NCBI RefSeq assembly: GCF_015533855.1
Contig: NZ_AP024154.1
Coordinates: 5,229,501-5,293,500, forward strand
Direction of reading: 5' to 3'
Length of the DNA stretch: 64,000 bases
Source: Echinicola sp. 20G
GTDB lineage: Bacteria; Bacteroidota; Bacteroidia; Cytophagales; Cyclobacteriaceae
The notes below the pieces were generated by a model. It saw only the letters and a program-made list of their open reading frames with translations, did not search any database and was not told where the DNA came from. Positions 45,001 through 55,030 of the stretch are shown in pieces. A program made the position numbers and the translations under genes. The first letter of the stretch is position 1. Each line of letters starts with the position of its first letter.

Positions 45001-46179
45001 CTACAAAATATCTGCCAAGGCCTCTTTTTTTAATGGCTTTACCAAAAAACCACTTACCATGTCATATTGTTTACTCCTCTCTTCATCACGAGGATCTATT
45101 GAGGATGATAGCATCTTAACTTCTAAGTTCAAACCCAATTCAATCATCTTATCTAAAAATTCCCAACCCTTCATTTCAGGCATGTTAATATCCAACAAAA
45201 GCAGGTCTACAGAATGATCGCCCAACCAACTCAGTGCATTCAAAGGATTCTGAAAAAAATACAATTTAAGATTTGGGTTTTCTCCCAATAAAACTCTTTT
45301 GTTGATCAAGTGTTGTACTTTATCATCATCAACAATTAATATCGACTTTGCACTCTTGGAGAAACTCCCAGTAAACATTTCCATAGATAAATTTTCTTCG
45401 CTTAATACCTCATTCATCTTCTTTACTTCATCATCTAAATCTTCCGATGATTTTTTTAGCATTTCAATAACTTCTTCCTTTGCTTTCAAACCCGATTCAA
45501 ACAAATGAATAATTCCCAAAATATTAGAAAGAGGCCTTCTGATATTGTGTGAGTTCATTTGAGAAAACATTCTTAGCTGATTATTCTGTTTTTTTAGATT
45601 ATTATTAAGATTGACCTTATCCATTAGATTTTGGTGCAATTTAGTATTGTCAACTGCAGCTACCATCACCATTTTTTCACCTCCTCTTTTAAAAGGAACT
45701 GTGAACAAATCCACCATCCTTAAATCTCCGTTTTTATCCTTTATTTTCAGGTTTCGAACCTCGTGATTTTGGCCAGAAAAAACGATCGCAACATCAGCGT
45801 CTTCCATTGAAAAAAAATCAGCCAAAATCGGCTCAGTGCCATCATTCAATTTATTAGCAAAATACTCTTCAGCCATTTTATTGGAAGAAGTTATTTTTTT
45901 CCCTTCTTCATCTACAATCCACATACACATCGGGATATTCTCAAATACTGCAGAATAACTGCTCCAAACTAGCTTATCCGTTTTCATCGATTTGTCCATT
46001 AAGACATAAATCAAAAGTCCGGAAAGAAACACAAACAAGACTGCTTTGAAAATTTCTAGTCCAGTAGAGTTTCCAATATTTAACCATGATTGAAGTTGCT
46101 CCAAATATAAGGAAGAAAAGACTACCCAACAGCTTCCTATTACAATGTAGACTAAAGTAATTTTTAAACTTGATTTCAT
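45001..46179 (-). CDS. Membrane PAS-DHp-REC protein lacking the histidine-kinase ATPase domain
   Basis: 392 residues. Two transmembrane segments (about 8-27 and 43-61), a PAS domain (about 72-185), a coiled coil and DHp helix with the phosphoacceptor-type His211 in NSHNIRRPLSN, a second DHp helix (about 232-260), and then directly a receiver domain (about 278-392). The receiver has acidic VDDD (283-286), phosphoacceptor Asp330 in LLLLDINMPE, Ser in LSSSID and the conserved Lys in VKPLKK. The HATPase_c domain, with its N, G1 and G2 boxes, that should lie between DHp and REC is missing. It could pass phosphate between partners or signal by dimerisation. It lies upstream of mlaEFD on the same strand, 69 bp away, and might share transcripts. 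Confidence 0.87.
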   Translation of the reverse strand: MKSSLKITLVYIVIGSCWVVFSSLYLEQLQSWLNIGNSTGLEIFKAVLFVFLSGLLIYVLMDKSMKTDKLVWSSYSAVFENIPMCMWIVDEEGKKITSSNKMAEEYFANKLNDGTEPILADFFSMEDADVAIVFSGQNHEVRNLKIKDKNGDLRMVDLFTVPFKRGGEKMVMVAAVDNTKLHQNLMDKVNLNNNLKKQNNQLRMFSQMNSHNIRRPLSNILGIIHLFESGLKAKEEVIEMLKKSSEDLDDEVKKMNEVLSEENLSMEMFTGSFSKSAKSILIVDDDKVQHLINKRVLLGENPNLKLYFFQNPLNALSWLGDHSVDLLLLDINMPEMKGWEFLDKMIELGLNLEVKMLSSSIDPRDEERSKQYDMVSGFLVKPLKKEALADIL

Positions 46180-46892
46180 TTAGAATGTAGCTAAATACAC
46201 AAGTTAAAAAAATATCTTAACAAACACGTTCTAAAGCTCAATTAGGACAAACAATTTTGATTAAGTTTAAACTAAATTATTTAGATAAAACTAAATTAGG
46301 TCAAACTAAAAAAGGCATAAAAAATTATATATCAATCACTTAAATAATATTATATAAAGTGAAATATAGTAATGTATTTAATAAAATTAACCTACTCCCT
46401 ATTAAGAAAAATAGAAGGCTAAAAATTGAATAATTTACCTTTCCCACTTCTTAAATAAGCAAAATCAAATTATTCCTTTACTTCATTCCCTTTAAAAACC
46501 TGCTCCATCATGACTTCTTCTTCACACCATTTTTAGTATTATATTGACTTGTATATTCTATAAAACCACAAGCATGTTCTTTCCTATTTTACGATTTATT
46601 CCCTTGAAAAAACTTAAATAAGTAGCTGTTTTTTGAAACGATATTACGAATCAAACCATGTCAACTAAGGATTCTTTCCATTCAAATAAATGATAAAACA
46701 CTTCTCATTTATTACCTTAATGAGTAAATTATACATCACCAAAAAGCAGTAATTCTCTATGCTTTTGAAGCCTTAAAAAACTATCATTTTCCCGCAGTAT
46801 AACAATTAAAATTCGCTATGATGTTGGTGAAATCTTCCTTAAAAAATGATTAAGAGAACTTGCATATTTTCCCATCCAAAACCACTTATAAA
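46180..46892. other. 713-bp AT-rich stretch without a gene
   Basis: No open frame I can support. AAACTAAATTA occurs at 46269-46279 and 46288-46298, with a shorter AAACTAAA at 46303-46310, about 90-130 bp upstream of the PAS-DHp-REC start codon. The rest is low-complexity AT-rich DNA. Confidence 0.5.
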
Positions 46893-47345
46893 ATGAATAA
46901 AATTCTCCCTATTTTCTTCCTGCTTTTCTTGATTTCATTTCATGTGTTTTCTCAAGAAAAATACGATCCAGAATTGGCTAAAAAATATAAGGCCGATGAC
47001 TATGGCATGAAAAAATATGTCATTGCTTTTCTTAAAAGAGGACCTGATGTTGCGAACTATTCTGAAGAAGAAAGAGCCGAAATTCAACAAGGACATATGA
47101 ACCATATTGGCAAGATGGTAGAAAAAGAAAAGTTGGTATTAGCTGGTCCCTTTTTTGGTGATGGTGAACTCAGAGGAATCTTCGTTTTTGATGTAGAAAG
47201 TATTGAGGAAGCTCAGCAACTAACCGTCGAAGATCCTGCCATTAAAGCTGGAGTTTTGATCATGGATCTCAAAGAATGGTATGGTTCTGCTGCTGTTATG
47301 GCAATCCCAGAAATTCATGAAAAAATACAAAAAGTAGATTTTTAA
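46893..47345 (+). CDS. Exported YCII-related protein
   Basis: 150 residues from the ATG at 46893. The signal peptide covers about 1-20 (ends HVFSQ). The YCII-type (Dabb-like) domain follows, with YVIAFLKRGPDVANYSEEE near its start, a His-rich helix QGHMNHIGKMVEKEKL and GPFFGDGELRGIFVFDV, closing with VEDPAIKAGVLIMDLKEWY. YCII proteins are usually cytosolic; export is unusual. The conserved His and Asp of the family can be pointed to (GHMNH; EDPAI). Function unknown. A very strong hairpin terminator follows. Confidence 0.82.
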   Translation: MNKILPIFFLLFLISFHVFSQEKYDPELAKKYKADDYGMKKYVIAFLKRGPDVANYSEEERAEIQQGHMNHIGKMVEKEKLVLAGPFFGDGELRGIFVFDVESIEEAQQLTVEDPAIKAGVLIMDLKEWYGSAAVMAIPEIHEKIQKVDF

Positions 47346-47350
47346 ACATC

Positions 47351-47384
47351 AACAAAAAGGCTGTCCGTGGACAGCCTTTTTGTT
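47351..47384. terminator. Bidirectional terminator with 16-bp stem
   Basis: An uninterrupted stem (47351-47366 with 47369-47384) has a 2-nt apex and A/T-rich outer ends. It serves the YCII gene (plus) and the addA-addB unit (minus, stop at 47392). Confidence 0.92.
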
Positions 47385-47391
47385 GATAAAA

Positions 47392-50253
47392 TCACCTACC
47401 ACAGATTTCTTTATATGGACAGTATTTACACTTTTCGAGGTCATCTGTTTGATCAAATGGAACTGTCTGATCGAATATCTCTCCCAATAGCTTTTTCAAG
47501 TTTTCCTCAAACTCTTCTTTATGATCCAGGTAATTTTCCAGCTCCTCTCCTTTCGACCTACCTTCTTTGATCTGCAAATAAGGATTGAAATCCTCGTTGA
47601 ATATTTCACGTAGATTGAAAATTGCAGGCTTTAAGGCCTGTTTATTTTCTGGAAACTTGGCTTGATACAACAAACCATAGATCAAGGTTTGCATAGCGGC
47701 CTTGTTCCTCTTTGAGTCTTCCCGATCAAATAAAGAGCTTATAGATGGGAAGCTCTTTATATCCTTTCCCGACTTATAATCAATCAGCCTGACCACTCCA
47801 TTTTGTTTATCAACCCGGTCAATAATTCCTCTCAAAGCTACCGCATAATGATCTCCATTAACCTCAATAGGCACTGCTGAGCGATATATCATATCCTTTT
47901 CCAGTGAAATCAACTCAATAGGAGCGCTTGATTTATCCAATTCCAACAGCTCAAAGATGTACTTTTGCAAAACATCTCTTACTATGGCCAGTTGACCACT
48001 CAAGCTCGTATCTGCATCTTCCTCTAAATGATAAAAATCCCTAATGGCTTTTTCAATAGAAGGAGATACGTAGTTTTCCAAATCTTTGAAATCATCCTTA
48101 ATGATCACATTCCGTCGTTTCCGCTGGATAAATCCCTTGTAAAGGTATTCTAAGCTGTAATGTGCCAAGTTCCCAAATACGGCTGCACTGATTTCCTCCT
48201 CTACTTTGTCCTTCTCGCGGATATTGGCCAGATACTGAAAATAAAACTTCAGTCGGCAATCCAACCAAACACTCAAAGCAGATGGAGAAAACGCAGTCAC
48301 GGATGTACCGTCCTCCTGAAGAACATATTTAGAAAGCAAATAACTTATTTCGGGCGTTTTTTGGATAGTAATTGGCTCTGCTGGTTTTACATCAACAGGT
48401 ACAAACACCACCTCCTCCTCTATCCACTTATCCAACTCTGCCATCAACTGCTGTATATAACGACTCTTTTCACCTACTTTCCCTTGATCTGATGAGGTAG
48501 AATAGATCAAATGAACTTCTTGTGCCCTATGAAGCAGTCGATAAAAAGTATAAGCATAAATCGCATCATTTTGCTCCTGAACGGGTAATCCAAAGGCCTT
48601 TCTAACATTGAAAGGAATCAGGGAATTCATTGCTCCAGATGGAGGAAAACTTCCCTCATTCATATTGGCGATGATCACTCTTTTGAAATCCAGATTTCTT
48701 GACTCCAAAACGCCCATTACCTGAAGACCAGCCAAAGGCTCTCCTTCAAAAGGTAAGCGAACCTCTCTAAAAATTTGTCGAAAAAGCCTAATAAAGAATT
48801 CCAAGCTGATTTTTACATGTCCTTGGGAATGGAAAATTTCCTTTAACCTCACCAGTTGTTTGTGACATTGATACAAATAGCTTCTCTGCAGTTTGTCATC
48901 TCCCAACCTTTCAACCAATGCCATCATTAACTGCTCGAGATAAGGAAAGATGTCCTTCGAAGCTAGTTTTTTAAAGATCAATTCAAATAGCGAACCTCCT
49001 TCAGCTAGTTTGCTAGCAGGAATATAGACTTGGTTTTGCTCTTGGATATTGGCCAGAAGAGATGCTGAGAACTCCTCCTTTCCTGCCTTAAGGTAAGAAG
49101 AAGAAAGCAGTTCCTTAATAGCTTGATGATAAAATGAAACCTTTCCATCATCTGACTTTACATACCTTTGTAACTCCAAAACTGCCTCCAAAAACGCATA
49201 AACAGGTGCATTTCTTACAGGGTAACCCATTGTAACATTTACCTTATCTATTTGCTCTGGCAGTTGGTGCATTACAGGAAATAACAATTGTTCGTCTGGT
49301 AGGATAACCACTGTTTCTTCCAGTGCTTCATTCGAAGGCATCTCATCCAATACCTTGCCTATCAAGTTGGCCTGATTGACCTTTAATGGAGTGACATATA
49401 CTTTTATCTTAGGAGGCTTAGCCTGGATATATTGTGGTAGTTCTTTTGGAAAAGTAGGTCCAAACACCTTATCCTTACGGTAATCCCTAAAAAACAAACC
49501 TGCTTCCTGTTGCTTATTTTGTGTATAATAAGCATCCAAGTCCCAATAAATTTCAGCCTCAAACTCACTGATAAAGCGCTTGATTAACTGCTCTTCAGTT
49601 CCTGTAAAAGCATTAAAGCCGACAAAAACATAACGCTGGTTGGGTTTCTCCAATTCGTCAAGTCGCTCTGCCACTTTCCTGTAGAGTTTACCCGAATATG
49701 CCATCCCCAGTACATCCAACTCTTTGTTAAATCGTTCATATAGCGGCAATAGCAGTTGCCAAAACCTTAAAAACTTGTCCTGATGGCCTCTACCCTCATT
49801 CTCAAAAGCTTTCCAAAACTGTTTGATCAATTCAATTTGACCATCAGTCAAAAAGCTAAGATCGGATTCTATCTCTTTTATTTCAGAGAGCAGTTGATAA
49901 ATCTTATTGGGGTTTACAAGAAACTGATCTACATCGTTAAAATCTTTCAAGATCATCTCACCCCAATAGTAAAACCGATCAAATGGCTCCGGATCAGGCT
50001 GAAGTTCTTGATAAACTTTATAAAGTTCAAATATCAAAGTAAGCTGATCTGTGGGACGCTGACCTGAAAGCTCAAAGAAAAGATCTTCTATGGTCTTCAC
50101 AGCCGGCATCCACTGAGCTTTATCAATCAATTGCCCCAAATGCTGCACAAAAAACAACCCAGCACGTCTATTTGGCAAAATTACCGTTAACCCTCTTAGG
50201 TCTCCGTAACGATCCAGCAAGTCAGCCGCTGTCTCTCTTAAAAATCCATTCAT
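47392..50253 (-). CDS. addB: AddB-like PD-(D/E)XK nuclease/helicase-fold subunit
   Basis: Partner of the AddA-like helicase-nuclease in double-strand-break end processing. 953 residues. The N-terminus TVILPNRRAGLFFVQHL replaces a Walker A motif, as is common in AddB of Bacteroidota. The C-terminal PD-(D/E)XK nuclease has GNLAHYSLEYL, GIIDRVDKQNG and LIDYKSGKD (about 824). Four Cys are placed as in AddB iron-sulphur clusters: one in LDCRLKFYF (about 665) and three in CKYCPYKEIC at the C-terminus. It begins 1 nt after the addA stop, which indicates coupled translation. Remote similarity makes the assignment family-level, but the context is strong. Confidence 0.85.
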   Translation of the reverse strand: MNGFLRETAADLLDRYGDLRGLTVILPNRRAGLFFVQHLGQLIDKAQWMPAVKTIEDLFFELSGQRPTDQLTLIFELYKVYQELQPDPEPFDRFYYWGEMILKDFNDVDQFLVNPNKIYQLLSEIKEIESDLSFLTDGQIELIKQFWKAFENEGRGHQDKFLRFWQLLLPLYERFNKELDVLGMAYSGKLYRKVAERLDELEKPNQRYVFVGFNAFTGTEEQLIKRFISEFEAEIYWDLDAYYTQNKQQEAGLFFRDYRKDKVFGPTFPKELPQYIQAKPPKIKVYVTPLKVNQANLIGKVLDEMPSNEALEETVVILPDEQLLFPVMHQLPEQIDKVNVTMGYPVRNAPVYAFLEAVLELQRYVKSDDGKVSFYHQAIKELLSSSYLKAGKEEFSASLLANIQEQNQVYIPASKLAEGGSLFELIFKKLASKDIFPYLEQLMMALVERLGDDKLQRSYLYQCHKQLVRLKEIFHSQGHVKISLEFFIRLFRQIFREVRLPFEGEPLAGLQVMGVLESRNLDFKRVIIANMNEGSFPPSGAMNSLIPFNVRKAFGLPVQEQNDAIYAYTFYRLLHRAQEVHLIYSTSSDQGKVGEKSRYIQQLMAELDKWIEEEVVFVPVDVKPAEPITIQKTPEISYLLSKYVLQEDGTSVTAFSPSALSVWLDCRLKFYFQYLANIREKDKVEEEISAAVFGNLAHYSLEYLYKGFIQRKRRNVIIKDDFKDLENYVSPSIEKAIRDFYHLEEDADTSLSGQLAIVRDVLQKYIFELLELDKSSAPIELISLEKDMIYRSAVPIEVNGDHYAVALRGIIDRVDKQNGVVRLIDYKSGKDIKSFPSISSLFDREDSKRNKAAMQTLIYGLLYQAKFPENKQALKPAIFNLREIFNEDFNPYLQIKEGRSKGEELENYLDHKEEFEENLKKLLGEIFDQTVPFDQTDDLEKCKYCPYKEICGR

Positions 50254-50254
50254 C

Positions 50255-53200
50255 TCAATTTACTTCTATAATTTTGCCTGTTTCCAAATAACATAGATAT
50301 CCTTTCACCAAATAACTACCTAAACTAGCCACCAAAGCCATATACTCTCTCACTTGCTGTATGTACTTCTCTTGTTCCTCTCCTGTCTTAAAATCCACAA
50401 CAATTGCCTCATTTCCTCTAATAATCACTCTATCCGGTCTTTTTTGTCTACCTCCCGGAAGTAAGATACCCTGTTCTGAAAGCATGATTCCTTCCCCCTC
50501 AAACCAAGAATTGAACATGGCATTGGCAAATAATTTGTCCAATTGCTGTTTGACCACTGCTTTTTCATCTGCATCCAAGCGACCCTCAAAATAGAAAGTC
50601 TGTAAATAATCTTCTGCCTGCTGTTGAGTAGATGATCGTTCCAACAATTCATGAATCAAAACACCAAAATTCCTCTTCTGTCTTTGGGCCAAACCTTCTT
50701 TACTAAAATCGACAGCATATTTCTTAACTTGGAGTAAATCCCCCCAATTTCTATATGTCCAAGAAAATTGAGATTCGGAAGGCTTCTCATGAACAGCAAT
50801 GGAAGGCTTGACAGGCCAATTACCCCAATCAAAAACTTTTGACTCTTGGTCATAATATTGACTTAAATCCTCGACATCAGACTTTAAAAGGCCATTTTCT
50901 AAAATATCATAAATATTTTTCTCCACTGGATTCAAGGAAGCCGATTTACTTTTGGTGATTTTGTATGGACTTAGTGCCCAAAGAAATTCTTCTGCCCTCG
51001 TCAGGGCAACATAGACCATATTCAAAGTATCCAGATAGGCCATCGTAATTTCTTCCTGATGAACAGGCTGAAAAACTGAATCCGCCAGTTCTTTTCCCAA
51101 ACTTAATGGAATAATAGCCTCAACACCTTTTTCAGCATCACGAAACGGGGACCAAATGATGTTATCCTTTTTAAAATCTATAATTTTCCAACTTAAAAAA
51201 GGGATCAAAACCACCTTGAACTGCAATCCCTTGGATTTATGGATAGTCATGATTTTCATTGCATCATGACCTTCGGGAATTTTTACCGTTCTTTTAAGGC
51301 TGTTTTCCTCCCACCAATTGAGAAAACCAGCCAAATCTGCCCTATTGTTGGAAACATAATCATAAACAGCTTCCTTAAACCCAGATATATAGGCCAGTTC
51401 TAGTTGTAAAGTATAAAAATCCAGCAACACCACTAATTCCTCCACAAGCTCCATTAACGGCAGTTGCGTTAGATACGGTTGTTTCTCCAAAAAGCTTGTG
51501 ATCTTTGTATCCAACCAATCTGGTTTGGAATCAGAGGAAAAGACTTCATGAGATATTTCTCTACCGTGAAGACTGCTCCAGTAAAACCACATCGTTTGAA
51601 ATGGCACTTGGTCATTTGGGTCTGAAAGGTATTGCAAACCTGCAACAATAGCCCTCACAGTAGCCGCTCGATCCAAAAACATAGATTCGTCAGAAACCAC
51701 ATCTAAGTTGTATCCCAAATCCGGATGTTCGTTTTTATATGCCATCAAAGCATCATTGATCATTGCTCCTTGGTGTTTGGTCCTAACCAAAAAAGCAATA
51801 TCCTTAGGTGCATAGCCATGATCTTGTAATTCCATCACCATCTCGGGAATTCTTTCAAGAACCTTTTCATTAAACGCCAAATCCTCCTCACTGCCATCCT
51901 CGAAGAATTCCATCCTTACCCGACCTCGATAGCTACTGTCTTGCTTTTTAGAAGATACTTTTTGACTGACATCCTGGTAGGCCTTGGTCAAAATATCCGA
52001 ACTTTCTAGACCTGTTTCTTGCTCAAAACTGTTTTGAAGCTGAAGTGGAAGCGCATTGAATAGGGCATTGTTAAAATCAATGATATTTGGCAGGCTTCTA
52101 TAATTGGTGTCTAAATTCTTCACATCAATTTTCTGCTTTCCTATATCCTCTTCTACCTGCTCCAATAATAACTTCATATCTCCCCCTCTCCACCGATAAA
52201 TAGACTGCTTAACATCTCCTACCAATAAGTTTTTGTTATTGGTGGCCAAAGAGTTCTCCAATAATGGCTTAAAACTCTCCCATTGAAAGCCGGAAGTATC
52301 CTGAAACTCATCAATCAAAAAGTGTTTGTATTGATTACCAACTTTTTCATAGATAAATGGAGCATCATTTTCTTTGGTGATTTCCTTCAAGAAATCATTC
52401 GCATCAGATATCATTAACAAGTTTTCCTCATCTTTGAGCTCCCTGAGTTCATCCAGCAGGTTTCTAAAAACCCCATAAGCATAAAAGTTCTTGCCAATGG
52501 CTTTATAGGTCAGCCATTCCCTCCGTAAAGGCTCAAATTGACCTAAGGCCTCTCCCAGTCCATCATGATAGGCTGAAATGATTTGCTCTTTCAATTTACT
52601 GGTTTTGGTAAACCATTCGTTTTCGTCATTGATGGCCTTTTTTCTTGCAGGTGACAGTTCTGGAATTAACTCATCTTTATTACCCAATTTGTCAAATACT
52701 ACTCCGATACCTCTTGCGCCACCTTTGAAATCTGTCCAGTTTAATCCCTGTTTTTCCCGAATCTCATTTGCCCTTTTTTTCAAACTCAATACTTCTGATT
52801 CAAGTTCTTTCTGTTTTCCTTTTAAATAGGATTTAAATGCCTCTACGTGCTCTTCATCTGACAAAAACTCACGTATAAATTGTTGGTACTGCTTGAAGTT
52901 TTCGGTAAAAATTTCACTTCCAAGACTTTTGATATTACTTCGAATATCCCAAGACTTACCATTTTGAATCTGGGTCAAAGCAAAATCTACCAACCATTTA
53001 TGCAAATATGGATCTTCCAATACATGCTGCACCACACGGTCCACCACCTGATCCAATACTGCTTCCTGATCCAAGGCCACGTCAAATTTCGCCTGCAAAT
53101 CTATTTCCCTCGCAAAAGCTCGAACCACTTTTTGAAAAAAACTATCAATTGTGGTTACTGAAAAATTAGCATAATCATGCAGAATCGCCGTTAAGACTAG

Positions 53201-53485
53201 TTTAGCTCGGACCTTCAGTTCTTCCCCTTTCAAGCCGAGGTATTTCATCAACTCCTGATCCAGAAATTCATCTGGCCTTACCACCTCTTTGATCCTAGCC
53301 AGCTCTTCCAATATCCTACTCTTCATCTCTTGGGTGGCCTTATTCGTAAAGGTTACTGCGAGAATTCTCCTAAAGGCTGTTGGATAAGCAAGCGCCAACT
53401 TGAGATATTCCAAGGTTAGAGTATAGGTCTTGCCTGACCCAGCAGACGATTTGTAAATAATAAAAGGTTTCGGTTCCATGGCCAT
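50255..53485 (-). CDS. addA: AddA/RecB-like UvrD-type helicase with C-terminal nuclease
   Basis: ATP-driven helicase-nuclease subunit for recombinational repair, 1076 residues. Superfamily I motifs: Walker A SSAGSGKTYT (12-21), VTFTNKATQEMKSRI (motif Ia), LIDEFQDTSGFQW (motif II), LVGDVKQSIYRWRGGD (motif III), IMTIHKSKGLQFKVVLIP (motif V) and VALTRAEEFLW (motif VI). The C-terminal PD-(D/E)XK part has LIHELLERS (about 945) and AIVVDFKTGEEQ (about 1030). The ATG at 53485 or the one two codons downstream (MEPKPF) could be the start. First gene of the addA-addB unit. Confidence 0.92.
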   Translation of the reverse strand: MAMEPKPFIIYKSSAGSGKTYTLTLEYLKLALAYPTAFRRILAVTFTNKATQEMKSRILEELARIKEVVRPDEFLDQELMKYLGLKGEELKVRAKLVLTAILHDYANFSVTTIDSFFQKVVRAFAREIDLQAKFDVALDQEAVLDQVVDRVVQHVLEDPYLHKWLVDFALTQIQNGKSWDIRSNIKSLGSEIFTENFKQYQQFIREFLSDEEHVEAFKSYLKGKQKELESEVLSLKKRANEIREKQGLNWTDFKGGARGIGVVFDKLGNKDELIPELSPARKKAINDENEWFTKTSKLKEQIISAYHDGLGEALGQFEPLRREWLTYKAIGKNFYAYGVFRNLLDELRELKDEENLLMISDANDFLKEITKENDAPFIYEKVGNQYKHFLIDEFQDTSGFQWESFKPLLENSLATNNKNLLVGDVKQSIYRWRGGDMKLLLEQVEEDIGKQKIDVKNLDTNYRSLPNIIDFNNALFNALPLQLQNSFEQETGLESSDILTKAYQDVSQKVSSKKQDSSYRGRVRMEFFEDGSEEDLAFNEKVLERIPEMVMELQDHGYAPKDIAFLVRTKHQGAMINDALMAYKNEHPDLGYNLDVVSDESMFLDRAATVRAIVAGLQYLSDPNDQVPFQTMWFYWSSLHGREISHEVFSSDSKPDWLDTKITSFLEKQPYLTQLPLMELVEELVVLLDFYTLQLELAYISGFKEAVYDYVSNNRADLAGFLNWWEENSLKRTVKIPEGHDAMKIMTIHKSKGLQFKVVLIPFLSWKIIDFKKDNIIWSPFRDAEKGVEAIIPLSLGKELADSVFQPVHQEEITMAYLDTLNMVYVALTRAEEFLWALSPYKITKSKSASLNPVEKNIYDILENGLLKSDVEDLSQYYDQESKVFDWGNWPVKPSIAVHEKPSESQFSWTYRNWGDLLQVKKYAVDFSKEGLAQRQKRNFGVLIHELLERSSTQQQAEDYLQTFYFEGRLDADEKAVVKQQLDKLFANAMFNSWFEGEGIMLSEQGILLPGGRQKRPDRVIIRGNEAIVVDFKTGEEQEKYIQQVREYMALVASLGSYLVKGYLCYLETGKIIEVN

Positions 53486-53630
53486 TCAAACAATTTAGAC
53501 AAAACAATGGGATTTTTTACTATTAAAAAAATGAAAGACAAAGACTGTCACTTTTTGGCCTCACAACCAGGTAAATTTAAAATAATGACTATTTTCACAG
53601 CCCAAATACATTCATCAAAATCGATTTTAC

Positions 53631-54398
53631 ATGTTCTTTTACCCCCAGTTCCTCACTTTTCTAGCGATGCCTTTAACGATTGTCTTGGTGCTTATTTCAC
53701 TTGGATTTATTTTAAGAAAAAGAAAGTTGGGAAACCGCTTGACACTAACTGGAATTTTGCTTTTGCTATTTTTTACCAACAAGTTCATTTCCAATGCTAC
53801 TATGAATGCCTGGGAACCTGAATTCAAGTCAATTGCAGATTTACCTGCATATGACTTGGGTATTGTATTGACAGGAGTCACCAACTTGGATAAAACTGCC
53901 TATGACCGAACATTCTTTAATAAAGGAGCCGATAGGGCTACCCATGCCATACAACTCTATCAAATGGGCAAAATCAAAAAAATCCTGATTACAGGCGGGC
54001 AAGGTCTGAATCCTGCTAATTCAAATACAGAGGCAAAATTACTAGCCAACTTCATGGTCATTGCAGGCGTTGCTAGGCATGATATCATCATAGAGGACAA
54101 GGCTGTAAATACCAGACAAAATGCACTTTTTACCTTGGAAAAACTCCAATCAAAATCAATGAAAACAAAATCAAAGTATTTACTAATTACCTCTGCTTTC
54201 CATATGAAAAGAGCCAAAGCCTGCTTTGACAAAGTAGGCTTAAGTACTGATACTTTCCCAGTAGATTACTACTCTTCAGATGTTAAATTTGATTTTCAGA
54301 ATTTAGTTATCCCCACTCCTGATGGACTTATTATATGGACCAAGCTATTCAAAGAATGGATTGGCTTGGTTGTCTACAAAATAGTAGGGTATGTATAA
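53631..54398 (+). CDS. YdcF/SanA/ElyC-like DUF218 membrane protein
   Basis: 255 residues. Two hydrophobic segments at the N-terminus (about 8-28 and 37-52) anchor a DUF218 domain: YDLGIVLTGV (about 78-87), DRATHAIQLYQMGKIKKILITGGQG, a NTRQNALFTLEKL helix, LLITSAFHMKRAKACFDKVGL and a closing VYKIVGYV. The family member ElyC is linked to peptidoglycan and polyprenyl-carrier metabolism; the role here is inferred only from family. It lies divergent from addA. A longer plus-strand frame beginning near 53507 is in a different frame and is not coding. Confidence 0.88.
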   Translation: MFFYPQFLTFLAMPLTIVLVLISLGFILRKRKLGNRLTLTGILLLLFFTNKFISNATMNAWEPEFKSIADLPAYDLGIVLTGVTNLDKTAYDRTFFNKGADRATHAIQLYQMGKIKKILITGGQGLNPANSNTEAKLLANFMVIAGVARHDIIIEDKAVNTRQNALFTLEKLQSKSMKTKSKYLLITSAFHMKRAKACFDKVGLSTDTFPVDYYSSDVKFDFQNLVIPTPDGLIIWTKLFKEWIGLVVYKIVGYV

Positions 54399-54437
54399 GA
54401 AAGAAGTAGAGGATGGGGTAGTTTACTATTGAGCAAA

Positions 54438-54899
54438 CTACCAAGTGGTGGATTTCAGTCCAGGAAGAGCTTTGATAATATCGCTTAAACTGATTTGACC
54501 AAGAAGCCTTCCAGCTCTCATAACTGGAAAACGCCTAATCTTCAACTCTAAAAAACGGTGGGCTGCATCAAATATAGTGACGTCAGGCTCCATGGTAATT
54601 ACATCTCTTGTCATATACTCCCTCACCCTACCGGCTATCCTAGGTGTGTTGTTGTACTTACCTTTGATGACCTCTTTTAAACAATCCACTTCTGAAATAA
54701 TACCTACTAGATTATTGGCATCATCCAGTACTGGAGCACCAGAAATTTTTTTCTGGGTCAATACTTGTGCCACATAGTCAATCGTATCATCCGGGTGAAA
54801 TGTCACCAAACTTGTACTCATGTGATCCTGCACCAAAACTGCTTGTTCTGGAGCCTTTTTCGGTTCTGCCAACCGAACTCCTTGGAAACTCTTTACCAT
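54438..54899 (-). CDS. Tandem CBS-domain protein
   Basis: 153 residues with two CBS motifs (about 25-80 and 91-148). Landmarks are MSTSLVTFHPDDTIDYVAQVL, GAPVLDD and VGIISEVDCLKEV in the first, and MTRDVITMEPDVTIFDAAHRFL, RRFPVMR and LGQISLSDIIKAL in the second. Such a stand-alone pair binds adenosine nucleotides and regulates partner proteins; the partner is not evident. It converges with the YdcF-like gene with only 39 bp between stops. Confidence 0.92.
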   Translation of the reverse strand: MVKSFQGVRLAEPKKAPEQAVLVQDHMSTSLVTFHPDDTIDYVAQVLTQKKISGAPVLDDANNLVGIISEVDCLKEVIKGKYNNTPRIAGRVREYMTRDVITMEPDVTIFDAAHRFLELKIRRFPVMRAGRLLGQISLSDIIKALPGLKSTTW

Positions 54900-55030
54900 A
54901 ATTATCTCGGGTTTAAATATATACTTTATATAATATAGAAATTAAAAAAGCATACTCAAAACATTAACAAGACAAAATGGATAAAATCAATATAATTTAA
55001 CACAAAAATAAAACTACACCTAACTTATCA

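Noticed and set aside
53507..53821. Plus-strand 104-codon frame before the YdcF-like gene
   Set aside because: It overlaps the YdcF-like gene in another frame, lacks family features, and the YdcF frame has clear membrane and DUF218 motifs.
54417..54442. 8-bp inverted repeat between the YdcF-like and CBS genes
   Set aside because: It overlaps the CBS gene end and lacks a T tract on either side, so a terminator call is not safe.
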